From IMG/VR virus record IMGVR_UViG_3300005095_000173, positions 1 through 64,000 of that record: a stretch of 64,000 nucleotides of DNA; one strand, written 5' to 3'. The notes beneath the pieces are model-generated. The model was not told where the DNA came from, searched no databases, and worked only from the letters and a program-made list of their open reading frames with translations. How positions within the stretch are numbered: position 1 is the stretch's first letter; every line of letters begins with the position of its first letter. Both the position numbers and the translations under genes were made by a program. Shown piece after piece: positions 48,004 through 59,002 of the stretch. The DNA is from a virus.

Positions 48004-48735
48004 CTACAACCCGTATGGATTAGTACCGTAAGGTGAAGTACCATATCCAACAGCAGTATCTTTCATTGCAAAGTAATTTATTATAAATACGTCTGTATCT
48101 GTATAATCAACGTCCAATAAAACTGTGCTTCCAGAATAAGTTACATCATCACCAGGTAACAACATAATTCCATTTTTATAAACTCCAGCAAGTTTATAAA
48201 TTTCCCGCTGTAGTTCTATATTATCAGAAGTCAATCCAGAATAAATTTCTTGCGTGAACTCTGGAGAATACACATAAGCATTATCACCAGCAACAGTAAC
48301 TACTACATCTCCAGAAAAATCAATGTTACGAATACCTGAGCCAATTACTTCCCCATTGAAAGAAATGGATTCAATTCCCCCTATTCCATTGTCTTCTATA
48401 TAAGTAATTCTTGTATCTAAATTATCAATGTCTGTATTGATATTAGAAATATCTGAATGTATATCTAATATAGAATTCTCATTAGATTTTATTCTGTAAC
48501 GAATTCTATTAAGATTTGTAAGTAAACTGTTGCCAGATTCAAGTACAGTATTATCTTCTGCTTCGGTAGTATCAAAGGCTACTCTTGTTTGTGGTAATTG
48601 CCCTATAAATCCGCCTGGAGGGCCACCAATACCACCATCTTCACCCGATACTCCACCAAGAAATAATGGCCTCGCAAGTATTTCTCGTTTTACATTATCA
48701 ATCAGTTGTGGTATTACGGATTCTAAATTTCTCAT
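48004..48735 (-). CDS. Tail structural protein with glycine-rich and coiled-coil regions
   Basis: 243 residues: a GGVSGEDGGIGGPPGG stretch (about 27-42), a DTTEAEDN segment, a coiled coil (about 75-115), then beta-rich sequence ending in a YGTSPYGTNPYG repeat. Likely a trimeric collar or fibre-network protein. Confidence 0.72.
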   Translation of the reverse strand: MRNLESVIPQLIDNVKREILARPLFLGGVSGEDGGIGGPPGGFIGQLPQTRVAFDTTEAEDNTVLESGNSLLTNLNRIRYRIKSNENSILDIHSDISNINTDIDNLDTRITYIEDNGIGGIESISFNGEVIGSGIRNIDFSGDVVVTVAGDNAYVYSPEFTQEIYSGLTSDNIELQREIYKLAGVYKNGIMLLPGDDVTYSGSTVLLDVDYTDTDVFIINYFAMKDTAVGYGTSPYGTNPYGL

Positions 48736-51700
48736 AAGTCATCATCCACTGCTATATAGTATATTGTATCAAATTCAAAATCTAAAAGATTTTCTGTTAC
48801 ATCATCAAAACTTGTGAGACCAAGATAATTTTCATACACGACGTCTTTCCCGTTGCTTAGGAACATCTTTGGATAAGTTTCATTGTATTTCATGGTGTAA
48901 TTAGTAACTTCTAATACCAGCCCAGAAATTGGTATTTCAACTGTTCCGCTGGCTATTGTATAGTATTCATTATTAATTATATCATAAGTATCTGCTACCG
49001 TGAGAATTTCATTATTAGATGCAATAGCAAATGTCTTTCTCTGGAAAGTTTCTTCATCAGAATTTATTTCACTTTCTCTTGGAAAAGTTACTAGATTGAA
49101 ATTGTTATTTACAACGGTCTCATTGTTCACTGAATTAGTACCATAATAAGTTGGACTTGGTTCTTCTGGATATAGATAGATTGCTGATTTCCCAGCGACT
49201 ACGTGATAGGGTCCTGGAAGAGATAATAATTTAGTTACTTCTTTACTTTCTGAGTCAACATGATATAACTTCCAACCAGAATCACCAAGACATTGAAATT
49301 TTGATGGGATAATTATTTGCATCCTCCAATTACCATAGTAATATCCATACTTAATCATTCCATCTATAAATTTATAAAAACTGCCCCTAATAACTGGAAC
49401 TTGTATCCCAGTTCCAATCGCTGTAAGATAGTAATTTCCATTTTCGTCTGTGTCTAAATATAATATTTTGTCTGTATCAAATCCTTTAACATCTTTATAA
49501 TCTTCTGAGTCTATTCCACCATGTTCAAAAATTACATTCCCAGATTTGTCGTATATTTTAGTGAAACCGTCTTTGCATATCACTTCTATATAGACCTTGC
49601 CGTCAGATGTATATACATTGAAAAGAGAAATATTTTCTGAACTGCATGTTGATTCAAGAGCATTTGTCAACCATACCATGTTATCTTCATGTAGTTGACC
49701 TGTGTTTAAATCTAGAGTAAATCCGCGGTCATCTGTAATTATCAAACTATTTATAACATGTAATTTATTATTATCTCTATCGAATACAGCATTATCCACA
49801 TAATTCATGAGATATTCATTTACATATGAAAGTCTATATGAACCATCTCTATTGAAATAGTCAATTATGAAGTGATTATCTCCGTCACCTCCGACATCCA
49901 TGTATCCAACCCAAGCAATAAAATGACCATTTTTTCCACCAATTCCACAGCCATCAGTTCCATAGGCATCATCATCTGCACGGGCAATCTCATTTTGATA
50001 TTTTATTTCCATCCAATCAACATCTATCAGATAATATTCATAAACAATTTCATCAGTAATTGAAGTCTCTGAAATAATCCCTATCTCGTTTCCTTGCATA
50101 GTTGATTTTATTTGATAAGATACTTTTGATTGTATTTCAATACTATCAACAATTTCCAAATTCTCTGTGTTTACTTTATATAAAATAGCAACGTCATTGT
50201 TTGTAATTATTGGGTATACATATTGTCCAGTTTTAGATAAATGAACATTTACAACCGTGTATCCACTATCAGTAGTTAGTGTTACACTTTCTACTGTTCC
50301 ATCATTTCCTTTTCTATATAATACATTACCAAGAACATAATAATGATAACCACAATATGAAGCAACAACCATAGATGGGATGGAAATAGTTATATAATCA
50401 ACATCACGAGAATAAGTTGAAATAAAATTAGACCTTGGAGACCAACGGTTACCCGTAAGCATATAATCGCCATCTTGTGGGAGTTCACCAAATAACCACC
50501 CAAATATTGGGGAATAAACACTTTCTGAATCATCTCTTGCCACATAAGCAACATAATCTAAAGCATCTAAATCAAATACCTCACCGCCACTCGCAGTTAT
50601 TACTGTATTGAGATTTCCCCAGACATCATATTCTACTATTTGATATTCTTCTTCATCCTCAAAATTATATGCTACATAAATATTTCCGTTAGAAATACCA
50701 GTAGAAATTGCTTTACCACTATAAGTAATTGGCGTCCAATAGTTATAAATTACTTGCGTATGATAAGCATTTCCACCAGAAGTTACAGTAGTAAGTATTC
50801 CATTGCTAACTTTAACCTGTAGAGTATCTCTATCATCTTCTGGTAGCCCAGCATTATAATCATACCATTGATAAGGGTCTCCAGAATTTGTAATCATTAA
50901 TTTTCTATAAATTCCATTATTTGTTGCTACATAAACATAATCTGTACCCCAACCCCAGTATGCAAATAATCTTGGGCAAAATTCGTCAAATATCAGAGTT
51001 TCAATAGCACCTTTTTGAGATACTTCCTTAGTATAGGAAGTTAACATTGCAAATCCTTTATAGAATGGTAAATCTATAAAGGCTGTGTCTCCCAGTTTCA
51101 TTCCACTTACCCCATCATAGGTAAGTGTCTTTGTGTCTAATATATGAGAAAATTCATCTAGGGCTTTAGTAGCAATGCTGTATGCTGTTCCAACAGTTGG
51201 AATATTTGAGTTTGCTATTACAACAGTTCTTTTATCTCTACCATCAATATCCCAATTTGTAGGCTTACTAACATCAGCATATACCCACAATTGTCTTTCT
51301 GGGATTGTACTCCCCCACACAACAACTCTATTTCTAAGAATAGAATCATCCTTATTTCTTGTGAAACTAAGTGCTCTGTTTATATGTTTGTAATTTGTTC
51401 TACTGGCTTCGAGAGAACCTATAACAATATTTCCTACTTCGTCTGTTCTCATATACCAGCCAGCAAGTTGTAGCAAGGAAACTAATTGCTCCTTTAGCGT
51501 TGTCATCCCTAAAGAAGTATTATTAGATAAATACCCACCACTATCTGGAGTAGTAAATACTACTGTACCCCCCGCTTCAGTAATAAATTTCTCAATCCAA
51601 TACCTGGGAGTAGATGGATAATCTACGATATAGTTATCAGCAATGAAGTAATCTCTAATTCGCTTCATATCAGAAGCGGTTACATTTAGTGTATCATTTG

Positions 51701-51923
51701 GTACTGAACGAGAGATACTATCTATATAAAATGTTTTTACTAAATTTCCATACTCATATATCTTGATTGTATCAAAGATATTAAAACTACTATACTCAAC
51801 TACTTCTAAATTTATCGTTTCCTCGCCATCACAGATAGAAGCAGTCCTCGAAAATGATATTACATGCTTTGTAATATCAATATCATTATGTAGAATTTTA
51901 TAAGCCTCTCCTATTATTAACAT
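48732..51923 (-). CDS. Large tail hub-like protein with beta-propeller-like region
   Basis: 1063 residues. The first 310 or so resemble the hub protein encoded next (51926): ITKHVISFSRTA, a domain around SLLQLAGWYMRTDEVG, and LRNRVVVWGS against LRNRIVVYGN. Residues about 320-1000 are rich in short beta blades with W/Y-G and D-G-x-Y repeats, like a propeller. It may be the tail tip adhesin fused to a hub domain. Confidence 0.78.
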   Translation of the reverse strand: MLIIGEAYKILHNDIDITKHVISFSRTASICDGEETINLEVVEYSSFNIFDTIKIYEYGNLVKTFYIDSISRSVPNDTLNVTASDMKRIRDYFIADNYIVDYPSTPRYWIEKFITEAGGTVVFTTPDSGGYLSNNTSLGMTTLKEQLVSLLQLAGWYMRTDEVGNIVIGSLEASRTNYKHINRALSFTRNKDDSILRNRVVVWGSTIPERQLWVYADVSKPTNWDIDGRDKRTVVIANSNIPTVGTAYSIATKALDEFSHILDTKTLTYDGVSGMKLGDTAFIDLPFYKGFAMLTSYTKEVSQKGAIETLIFDEFCPRLFAYWGWGTDYVYVATNNGIYRKLMITNSGDPYQWYDYNAGLPEDDRDTLQVKVSNGILTTVTSGGNAYHTQVIYNYWTPITYSGKAISTGISNGNIYVAYNFEDEEEYQIVEYDVWGNLNTVITASGGEVFDLDALDYVAYVARDDSESVYSPIFGWLFGELPQDGDYMLTGNRWSPRSNFISTYSRDVDYITISIPSMVVASYCGYHYYVLGNVLYRKGNDGTVESVTLTTDSGYTVVNVHLSKTGQYVYPIITNNDVAILYKVNTENLEIVDSIEIQSKVSYQIKSTMQGNEIGIISETSITDEIVYEYYLIDVDWMEIKYQNEIARADDDAYGTDGCGIGGKNGHFIAWVGYMDVGGDGDNHFIIDYFNRDGSYRLSYVNEYLMNYVDNAVFDRDNNKLHVINSLIITDDRGFTLDLNTGQLHEDNMVWLTNALESTCSSENISLFNVYTSDGKVYIEVICKDGFTKIYDKSGNVIFEHGGIDSEDYKDVKGFDTDKILYLDTDENGNYYLTAIGTGIQVPVIRGSFYKFIDGMIKYGYYYGNWRMQIIIPSKFQCLGDSGWKLYHVDSESKEVTKLLSLPGPYHVVAGKSAIYLYPEEPSPTYYGTNSVNNETVVNNNFNLVTFPRESEINSDEETFQRKTFAIASNNEILTVADTYDIINNEYYTIASGTVEIPISGLVLEVTNYTMKYNETYPKMFLSNGKDVVYENYLGLTSFDDVTENLLDFEFDTIYYIAVDDDL

Positions 51924-51925
51924 GT

Positions 51926-52888
51926 TTATCTCCTCAAGGTTACGTCTTGGATAAACCCTGTATTACCAAATCGTGTTTCCATTGCATACACCAGCCATTT
52001 TGAATTTAGTTCATCTGGTAGATTTGGATTATTTAGTTCAATTACATCCAATGGATACAACTCTGGTATTCCCTCAATTGTTATCATTAGTTCTTCTGTA
52101 AGTTTGTTTAGTTTATCAAGGTTATAGTCAGCAGACTTTTGTGCAAAAGTTTGATCATCAATATATGGACTTGATAGAACAACAGACTTATAAAACCCAG
52201 TAGGAAGATATGGTGAATCTGCCTTCGCCTCAGCATACACACCATTTCCATAAACTACAATTCTATTACGCAAGTCCCTATCTGAAATAGTATAAGGACT
52301 AACAGCCAATACAGTATTTCCTATTGTTAACTTTGCTACATCATCATCTACGATATAAGGTTTTCTATCTACAAACCAAACTTTTCCGTCTTTATCAGCA
52401 TAGATATGCCAAGCAAGCAAATCAGCAATCCCGTGGACAAAATCATACGCCCCTGTGAGATTTACTTCTCCCTCACCATTTACACCAAAAGTAAAATAAG
52501 TAGTCTCATACCCATAGTTAGTAATCCCAGCCATAGAAAGAACATCACCAACTAAGGCTTCTGCTGAAATGTTTTTTATCTTGTATGCTGTATCTGGAGT
52601 AGACGAAGCAATAAAATAATCCACCGCTCTTATTAGTTCATCATACAAGGTAATTGTATAAGTTCTACTTGGAATATTGAATGAAATTTGTTTTACGTAT
52701 CCTGTAAATACTCTCTCAAGATTTCCATCATACCCAGCACGAACTTCTATTTTATTCCCAATTGAAAGATTGTGGTCAATACATTCAAAGGAGAGTGTAT
52801 ATGCACCCCCATCATACCCTCCTGAGAATGTATAAGAAATTATTGAATCAACGTAATCAGCTTCTAATTCCAAATGTTTTACAGTCAT
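51926..52888 (-). CDS. Tail hub / baseplate protein
   Basis: 320 residues similar in plan to gp27/XkdQ-type hub proteins: N-terminal beta domain with IEVRAGYDG and VFTGYVKQIS, a central DLLAWHIYADKDG segment and C-terminal DVIELNNPNLP. It is paralogous to the N-terminus of the 1063-residue protein. Confidence 0.78.
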   Translation of the reverse strand: MTVKHLELEADYVDSIISYTFSGGYDGGAYTLSFECIDHNLSIGNKIEVRAGYDGNLERVFTGYVKQISFNIPSRTYTITLYDELIRAVDYFIASSTPDTAYKIKNISAEALVGDVLSMAGITNYGYETTYFTFGVNGEGEVNLTGAYDFVHGIADLLAWHIYADKDGKVWFVDRKPYIVDDDVAKLTIGNTVLAVSPYTISDRDLRNRIVVYGNGVYAEAKADSPYLPTGFYKSVVLSSPYIDDQTFAQKSADYNLDKLNKLTEELMITIEGIPELYPLDVIELNNPNLPDELNSKWLVYAMETRFGNTGFIQDVTLRR

Positions 52889-53244
52889 TGCTCTATAGCC
52901 TCAAATGAAAATTTGAATACTGGGTCAGTACAATCATGTGTTGGATCAAAAGTTTGGGCAATTGTATTCTCCCAATCGTATTCAAAATTCTGAACTAACA
53001 CATTTCTAACAAATCCTTGATTTCCAGATAGCAAAACTGGAAGCCCAGAATTTACTACATTAACTAATGCTTCTTCAGTGTCCAAGCCAACAAATCTTCC
53101 AGTTATGGAATATTTTCTAGACTTGGCTCCAAACACATGCACAGTAGATTCTGTGTTACCAATTGGATTTAGTTCAGCAGATATTAGTTCTTTCTTTGGT
53201 TTTACACCGTCAACAAAAATTCTTATTCCATTTAGTGTCCACAT
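52885..53244 (-). CDS. Tail protein next to tape measure
   Basis: 119 residues with a beta-rich core (RKYSITGRFVGLD, NVLVQNFEYDW). Its position between the tape measure and the hub suggests a distal tail or LysM-like XkdP-type component. ATG overlaps the next gene by four bases. Confidence 0.72.
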   Translation of the reverse strand: MWTLNGIRIFVDGVKPKKELISAELNPIGNTESTVHVFGAKSRKYSITGRFVGLDTEEALVNVVNSGLPVLLSGNQGFVRNVLVQNFEYDWENTIAQTFDPTHDCTDPVFKFSFEAIEQ

Positions 53245-53245
53245 A

Positions 53246-56200
53246 CTATATCACCTCTACTGATTTATTAATGCTTCCGCCTCTTGAACTAATTAGCAAC
53301 TCATTACCTAAGTATTTAGATACAACTTGTGCTAATACAGCACCATCTAACATTATTGTTTGTTTTGAAGTCAATTCTAGATTAAAGTTAACTTCAGCAG
53401 TTTTGTCTAGATCATATAGTTTTTCAAACATTTTCTGGCTAGATTTTGGTTCTAGTTCATTAAGGTTTCCACCATAATTATTTGGAAGAATATTTGTTAG
53501 TGATAATAATACACCATTTCCAAGTAATCCTAATATTCTTTCAATTAGTGAATTTGTTGTTTCATATTCACCTGTTACATCTTTCTTTGACTCATAAGGT
53601 TCAATAGGCAATTTAGATGTGTCAACTGCTTCTTTCTTAGGAACTAAAATGAAATCTGAAGGCATTCTATCCCATTCAGGTATTCCAGATAATTCAGATA
53701 AAGCATTTTCTATCTCAGCATTATCTTTCTGAACCTCTTTTACTACAGTTTCAGTATCAGTGCTTGTAGCAGAAACGTTTGGAAGTCCACCACCTCCACC
53801 TTGTGCATTGAACTGCATTGCCCAAGCCTGATATGGAACATAGAAACTTGAACCTTGTGGTAGATTATAAATACCATCAAGCTGTTTCTGTTCTATCTCC
53901 AACATCTTATTTAATGCCATTTGAATAGCAAGATTATCAGCATGCAATACATCCGTAACATAATCTTGATAGATTATACCAACATCCTGTGGGTTTAATT
54001 TATATTCTGGAAAGTTTGTTTTCAAATAATTCTCAAAATAAGTTACTAGTGATTGAAACTCTCCAGCTCTTGCAGAAGTAAAATCAACGCTCTGAATATT
54101 GAACTGGCTTGTTGAGGAAGTTTTTATCTTCCCCATATCTTCCATTTCTTGAATTGAAGAATCCCAAGCCCAGCGTTCAATTCCTTTTAGTCTTAATAGG
54201 CCATCATTGAACTCAGCAAACATGTCTTGAAGATTATTTACATAGGCAATCCACTCATCCATTGTAAGAGCGCCAACTTCTTCTAGCTTCTTACCTTTCT
54301 CCTCCATTTTCTTCTTTGCTAGTTCGTATGCTTCCATAGCCTGTTCTTCTGTAAGATCGGTAGCTTTGATTATTTGAGGAGATTTAAAGTTTCTTACATG
54401 AATATTTTCTAGTGTTCTATTTGTATAGTCAATTACTTGTTGTTTCAGGTCTTTCTCCTGCATTTTTAGTTCCACAGGTATAGAAAGTCCTTGTTTATTC
54501 ATTTCCAGAATTTTATTTTCTACTTCTTCGAGCTCTCCAATTAGAGTTGTAAGACCTTCCTTCTCGTCTTCAGTTCCTTTGATATATACTTCAGACAATT
54601 TCTTCAAACCTTCCATTGAGGTCTTTGTATCAAATCCAACTTGCTTTAGTTGATCACCTAAAACTGTGTAGTAGAAAGGAAGGCTTTCAGATAGATTTGA
54701 AATACTTTCTAATTCTTTCTTATACTGAGCAGCACTAATAGTTCCAGCGTTGAAGGCTTGCTTAGTCTCTTTTTCTAATTCAGCAGTAAGAGAACTAAAC
54801 TCTTTACTATTAGCATCTTTAGTTATACGAGCTTTTACTTCAAGTTCAGTTTGTGGGTTCTCTATTCGTATTTTATCTGACTTGAATTCAGAAGATTCAA
54901 CTCTTGCGGCCTCCAATACCTCTAAAGCAAGTCTTTGTTTTTCCTCGCCAAAAGCACCTTGAGCAGCAAGATCTAATAGACCATATCTGTAACTTCCACC
55001 AGCATTCCATTTTCTTACTAAGTCTTCATCTCCGAATAATTTACCAAAAGTATTTACGCTGAGTTGAAGTGTCTTACCTAACAATCTAGTTCCAAAACTG
55101 TCGAAAAATTTTTCTTCGGCAGATTTAGCAGAATCTTTGGAAGTTTCTTCTTCTTGTTTATTTTTATCAGATAAGTAATTCTGATATTCAGCTATTGATT
55201 CAGCAATACTCTTACCTTGTTCATTTACAGTCTTTACAAAAGCATTACCAATAGCAGAGCCAGCACTCATTAGAATTGGGGCGGCTTCTGGAGACCCAAA
55301 AGCAAATGCTAACAGTGCTCCAGCTCCCATTCCAACCGTACTACCAATTGCTTGTTCTTTTTGATACTCATCCCCTGTAGCATACTGATAAGCATTACCA
55401 GCTAATAATGCTGCTCCAGTTACCCCAGTCATTACCATGTTTGGAGTAATCTTATATTTTGGCTGTTCAACCCAACCTTCAGACGTATATACCTTACCAG
55501 AAGTTCCAAATCTTTTTCCAAGATAAGAATTCAAAGGAGCAACAAATCCACCAAGTCTACCGCTTCTATTTAAATACCCTAGCATGGGAAGCAAGGTCAT
55601 CATTGCTACCCCAGCTTTACCTGTATAACTTACAAATGAATCCATAAGTTTTACAATTTCTGTTAGGGCGTCCGTCATCAATGTAAATAGACTTAATACC
55701 CCACCATCATCCCCCATTGTTTCAGCCAAAACTTGAAACGCATTACTTAATTCTACAATTGAAGACTTGGCCGTTTGAAGTTTTGTATCTAATGCTTTTT
55801 GAGATTCTCCAAAAGCGGCTGAAGAAACTTCTGCTGTTTGTAATGCTTTTCCATATTGAGTAACCATTGTAATAAATGGAGCAGATCTTCTTGAACCACC
55901 AGCTAAAGTTCTTGATAGTTCCTTTAATTTATCATCACTTATCAACCCAGCAGAGTATTTTGAAGCAATCTCATCAAGAATATCAGAGAAGTCTCTAAAC
56001 TCACCTGTTGTAAGATTTCTTACTGAAATGCCAAGTTCATTTAGTTGTCTTTGTGCTTCATCAGTTTGTATATTTGAAATGAAAGTTCTTAGAATGTTAC
56101 CAACTTCTTTACCAGAATATGTGGTTGATTCAACTAGAGTTGCTATAATACCATTTAGTTTATCAATATCAAAACCTGAATTTATAGCCGCTGAACCTAC

Positions 56201-58999
56201 GACAGAGTATGCTTCAGCAAGATCATTTATTCCTACCTGTGAGTTCTTACTGACAGCAATCCATTTATCTAGAATCTCTGTTGATTTATCTAGTGGAATA
56301 TTAGCTTGTCTTAGAGCACCTACAAGAATATCTATTGCTTCTGCCTGATCAATCGCCGCTAACTTAGATAAAGTAAGAGAAGATTTTAGTAAATCAAGTG
56401 CTACTGAAGTTCTCTTTGCTTGATCGCCCAGTCCAGCAGTAGAGCGATATGCCGCTGAGAATCCTTCCAAGGCTTCATTTAATGGTGTAGCAGTAGAGCT
56501 TGCAACCTCGGCTACATCTCTAAATACTCCCCCCATATCTTTCATTTCCATATTTAGACCAATAGCAATATCAGCAAGCTTCGACTGATTATCAATAGAA
56601 GTTTCAAGTAATTCATTTAGTTTTTGAAGTGGTGCGTAAGTTAGCTGAATTGCTACTGCCCATTTAGCGGCCTCCATTGTATTACGCATTACTCCATCTA
56701 AGAAGCCTTGGTATTTTCTTTGTACATCTCTAAGAACATTACCATATTTATCAATAGCAACTGTGAGCGTCTTTAACTCCCCAGCTTCCCCACGCATTGC
56801 AAAAGTAAGTCTTGTTATTCCAGTAGAAGCCTCAATGTGTACTTTCTTTAGATGCTCAAGTCTATATCCATACTCTTCTGCTTTTTTAATCGCTGGGTCG
56901 TAGGCTTCTGCAATAAACTTCATGTCTTGCTCAGAAAAACCTTTTCCACCCAAATCCTGTTTACTATAACCAACTCTTCCAGCCTCATCAGTAAACAGAG
57001 ACATTTCTTTTATATTTCCGTTATAATCTTTTATAGCAAATACTAATTCTGTAATACCAGTCTTTTCATCTTTTATTACTTTAGTAAGATTTGATAAACC
57101 AGCTCCAAATTGTTCAGCTGCATCAAATGCTTGCTTATAAGTATAAGCTAATTGCATTGTTTCTTCTGCACTTAATTGAGAAGCCAGTCTATAATCATCA
57201 ACTATTCTTCCTTGAGCATCACCATATAGTTTTCTAGTTACATTTCTTCCAGCTTCTTCATCATAAGCACTAAACTGAATCTCAGTAATATTACCACGTT
57301 TATTTATCTTAGTAATATTTTCTAGAGTTGCACCATACTTCTCAAGCTCAGAGTTTAAATCTCTGTATTTATTTGCTAGAGCCTCAAGAGAAGAAGTTGG
57401 TATTTGGTTTTTCATCCCTCTAAGAGTAGTACTTACTCTGTCTAGATTATCAGCGTATAGAGTAAGTTTACCAAGGTCTTGATTATTTAATGTTACTTTT
57501 ACAACATTACCACCCTCGAGCTTTTCTATCTTCTTTATATCTTCAAGACTGTATCCATAATCAAAAACCTTTTGTCTTAGTTTTTGATACTCAGCCGCAA
57601 GGGCACCAATTTCATCTCTAGAAACTCTTGATACATTATTTAGGTTCTCTTGAACTTTACCTAGTTTATCAATATATACAGTAAGTTTCTGTACTTCTCC
57701 ATTTACTTCTTTATACCCAGAAACTTTGAATATCCCATCATTTAATTTTCGTATACTTAGAGTATTTGTGTTTCCAAAAGTATTGAATAGTTGAGAATCA
57801 ATATTTGGATAAGCAGATTTCATTTCATTATAATAAGCACGTGACTGCTCATCCATTTTATTTTTACTTCTATCTACTACTCTACCATTTTCGTCTAGAC
57901 TTAGATTTAGTTTTTCTATTACACCATTAGCATCCTTAGCCACAAATGAAAATTCAGTTACACCCTTTGCTGCATCTTTATATGCTTTACGTAAATTCTC
58001 TACTGTAAGGTTATGTTGTTCTACAAATTTATTTAATTCTGGGTATGTCTTAAGTAAATTATTGAATTGTTCTGGAGAGAATTGTTTCTCAAATTGTGCC
58101 TGTGTAAAACCATATCGTCCGCTTTGATCTACAAATACATCTTTTCTAAATCCAGACTTTTCATCACCAAGACGAACTTTGAGAACATCTTCTCCAAGAT
58201 CTGGTCTTTTAGAATAAGATAGAATATTCTCTTCAGTTAGACTTAGAGATTCTAATACTTTTTGTAGGCTTTTGTATTTCTCAATTAGATCGTCAATTTC
58301 TGACTTTGATAGTTTGGAAGCATAAGCTAAGTTATTATGTGCATTTCCAAGTTTGTCAATATAGAATGCAACCTTCTTAGCTTCTTGGCCTTCTTCGCCA
58401 ATTTGCTCAGCTACAACCCTATAAATTCCATTACCAACATGTTTTGGCTCTTCAAGAATTTGTGATATATTATATTTTTCTTTTAACTTATTCATTATAC
58501 CAGGAATTTTTCTTTCCAATTCCTGGGCATAAACATCAAAATCATCAATTCCTTGATTTGGGTTTGTTATCTCAATTATTTCCTGTGGCCTACCTTTAGC
58601 ACCGATATTCCTCAAACCCTTTTCAAGATCATCTAATTCTTTTTTACTTTTAGTAGCTGCGTCAATAAGAGACTGTAATACATCACCTGTTACTTTTGTT
58701 TTTGAAAGTCGTTCTGTATCTGTAAGAACTTCTTTTAAAGCAGTAGATACAGTAGTCAAATCAGCTACTGTTTCTTTAGAAATATTTAATATTGGTTGGT
58801 CGCCGCTGGATAATTTTTGGATAGTAGCAACATAATGATCTAACATTGAAATAAAATTCTTCAGTCCTTTTTCAGACGAAGTAAAACTCTTTGCCATATT
58901 TGCTAGGCTATTAGTTAGATCATATATTGCTGGATTTACTTTCTCAACGGCGGCAGCTATTTCATTTAGAATAGAAACAAATTGTTCTAATTCATTCAT
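53246..58999 (-). CDS. Tail tape measure protein
   Basis: 1917 residues, the ruler for tail length. From about residue 800 there is a TP901-like core (DIAIGLNMEMKDMGG, SGKEVGNILRTFISNIQTD, LAGGSRRSAPFITM). Hydrophobic segments lie at about 1185-1255 and long charged helices follow. The first 780 residues hold about six degenerate repeats of 80-110 residues, each with a YG-x2-L-x-x-I helix and a D-x-x-G-N/R-V strand. By the usual ratio near 0.15 nm per residue, the tail would be near 0.29 micrometre. Confidence 0.93.
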   Translation of the reverse strand: MNELEQFVSILNEIAAAVEKVNPAIYDLTNSLANMAKSFTSSEKGLKNFISMLDHYVATIQKLSSGDQPILNISKETVADLTTVSTALKEVLTDTERLSKTKVTGDVLQSLIDAATKSKKELDDLEKGLRNIGAKGRPQEIIEITNPNQGIDDFDVYAQELERKIPGIMNKLKEKYNISQILEEPKHVGNGIYRVVAEQIGEEGQEAKKVAFYIDKLGNAHNNLAYASKLSKSEIDDLIEKYKSLQKVLESLSLTEENILSYSKRPDLGEDVLKVRLGDEKSGFRKDVFVDQSGRYGFTQAQFEKQFSPEQFNNLLKTYPELNKFVEQHNLTVENLRKAYKDAAKGVTEFSFVAKDANGVIEKLNLSLDENGRVVDRSKNKMDEQSRAYYNEMKSAYPNIDSQLFNTFGNTNTLSIRKLNDGIFKVSGYKEVNGEVQKLTVYIDKLGKVQENLNNVSRVSRDEIGALAAEYQKLRQKVFDYGYSLEDIKKIEKLEGGNVVKVTLNNQDLGKLTLYADNLDRVSTTLRGMKNQIPTSSLEALANKYRDLNSELEKYGATLENITKINKRGNITEIQFSAYDEEAGRNVTRKLYGDAQGRIVDDYRLASQLSAEETMQLAYTYKQAFDAAEQFGAGLSNLTKVIKDEKTGITELVFAIKDYNGNIKEMSLFTDEAGRVGYSKQDLGGKGFSEQDMKFIAEAYDPAIKKAEEYGYRLEHLKKVHIEASTGITRLTFAMRGEAGELKTLTVAIDKYGNVLRDVQRKYQGFLDGVMRNTMEAAKWAVAIQLTYAPLQKLNELLETSIDNQSKLADIAIGLNMEMKDMGGVFRDVAEVASSTATPLNEALEGFSAAYRSTAGLGDQAKRTSVALDLLKSSLTLSKLAAIDQAEAIDILVGALRQANIPLDKSTEILDKWIAVSKNSQVGINDLAEAYSVVGSAAINSGFDIDKLNGIIATLVESTTYSGKEVGNILRTFISNIQTDEAQRQLNELGISVRNLTTGEFRDFSDILDEIASKYSAGLISDDKLKELSRTLAGGSRRSAPFITMVTQYGKALQTAEVSSAAFGESQKALDTKLQTAKSSIVELSNAFQVLAETMGDDGGVLSLFTLMTDALTEIVKLMDSFVSYTGKAGVAMMTLLPMLGYLNRSGRLGGFVAPLNSYLGKRFGTSGKVYTSEGWVEQPKYKITPNMVMTGVTGAALLAGNAYQYATGDEYQKEQAIGSTVGMGAGALLAFAFGSPEAAPILMSAGSAIGNAFVKTVNEQGKSIAESIAEYQNYLSDKNKQEEETSKDSAKSAEEKFFDSFGTRLLGKTLQLSVNTFGKLFGDEDLVRKWNAGGSYRYGLLDLAAQGAFGEEKQRLALEVLEAARVESSEFKSDKIRIENPQTELEVKARITKDANSKEFSSLTAELEKETKQAFNAGTISAAQYKKELESISNLSESLPFYYTVLGDQLKQVGFDTKTSMEGLKKLSEVYIKGTEDEKEGLTTLIGELEEVENKILEMNKQGLSIPVELKMQEKDLKQQVIDYTNRTLENIHVRNFKSPQIIKATDLTEEQAMEAYELAKKKMEEKGKKLEEVGALTMDEWIAYVNNLQDMFAEFNDGLLRLKGIERWAWDSSIQEMEDMGKIKTSSTSQFNIQSVDFTSARAGEFQSLVTYFENYLKTNFPEYKLNPQDVGIIYQDYVTDVLHADNLAIQMALNKMLEIEQKQLDGIYNLPQGSSFYVPYQAWAMQFNAQGGGGGLPNVSATSTDTETVVKEVQKDNAEIENALSELSGIPEWDRMPSDFILVPKKEAVDTSKLPIEPYESKKDVTGEYETTNSLIERILGLLGNGVLLSLTNILPNNYGGNLNELEPKSSQKMFEKLYDLDKTAEVNFNLELTSKQTIMLDGAVLAQVVSKYLGNELLISSRGGSINKSVEVI

Positions 59000-59002
59000 A
59001 GT

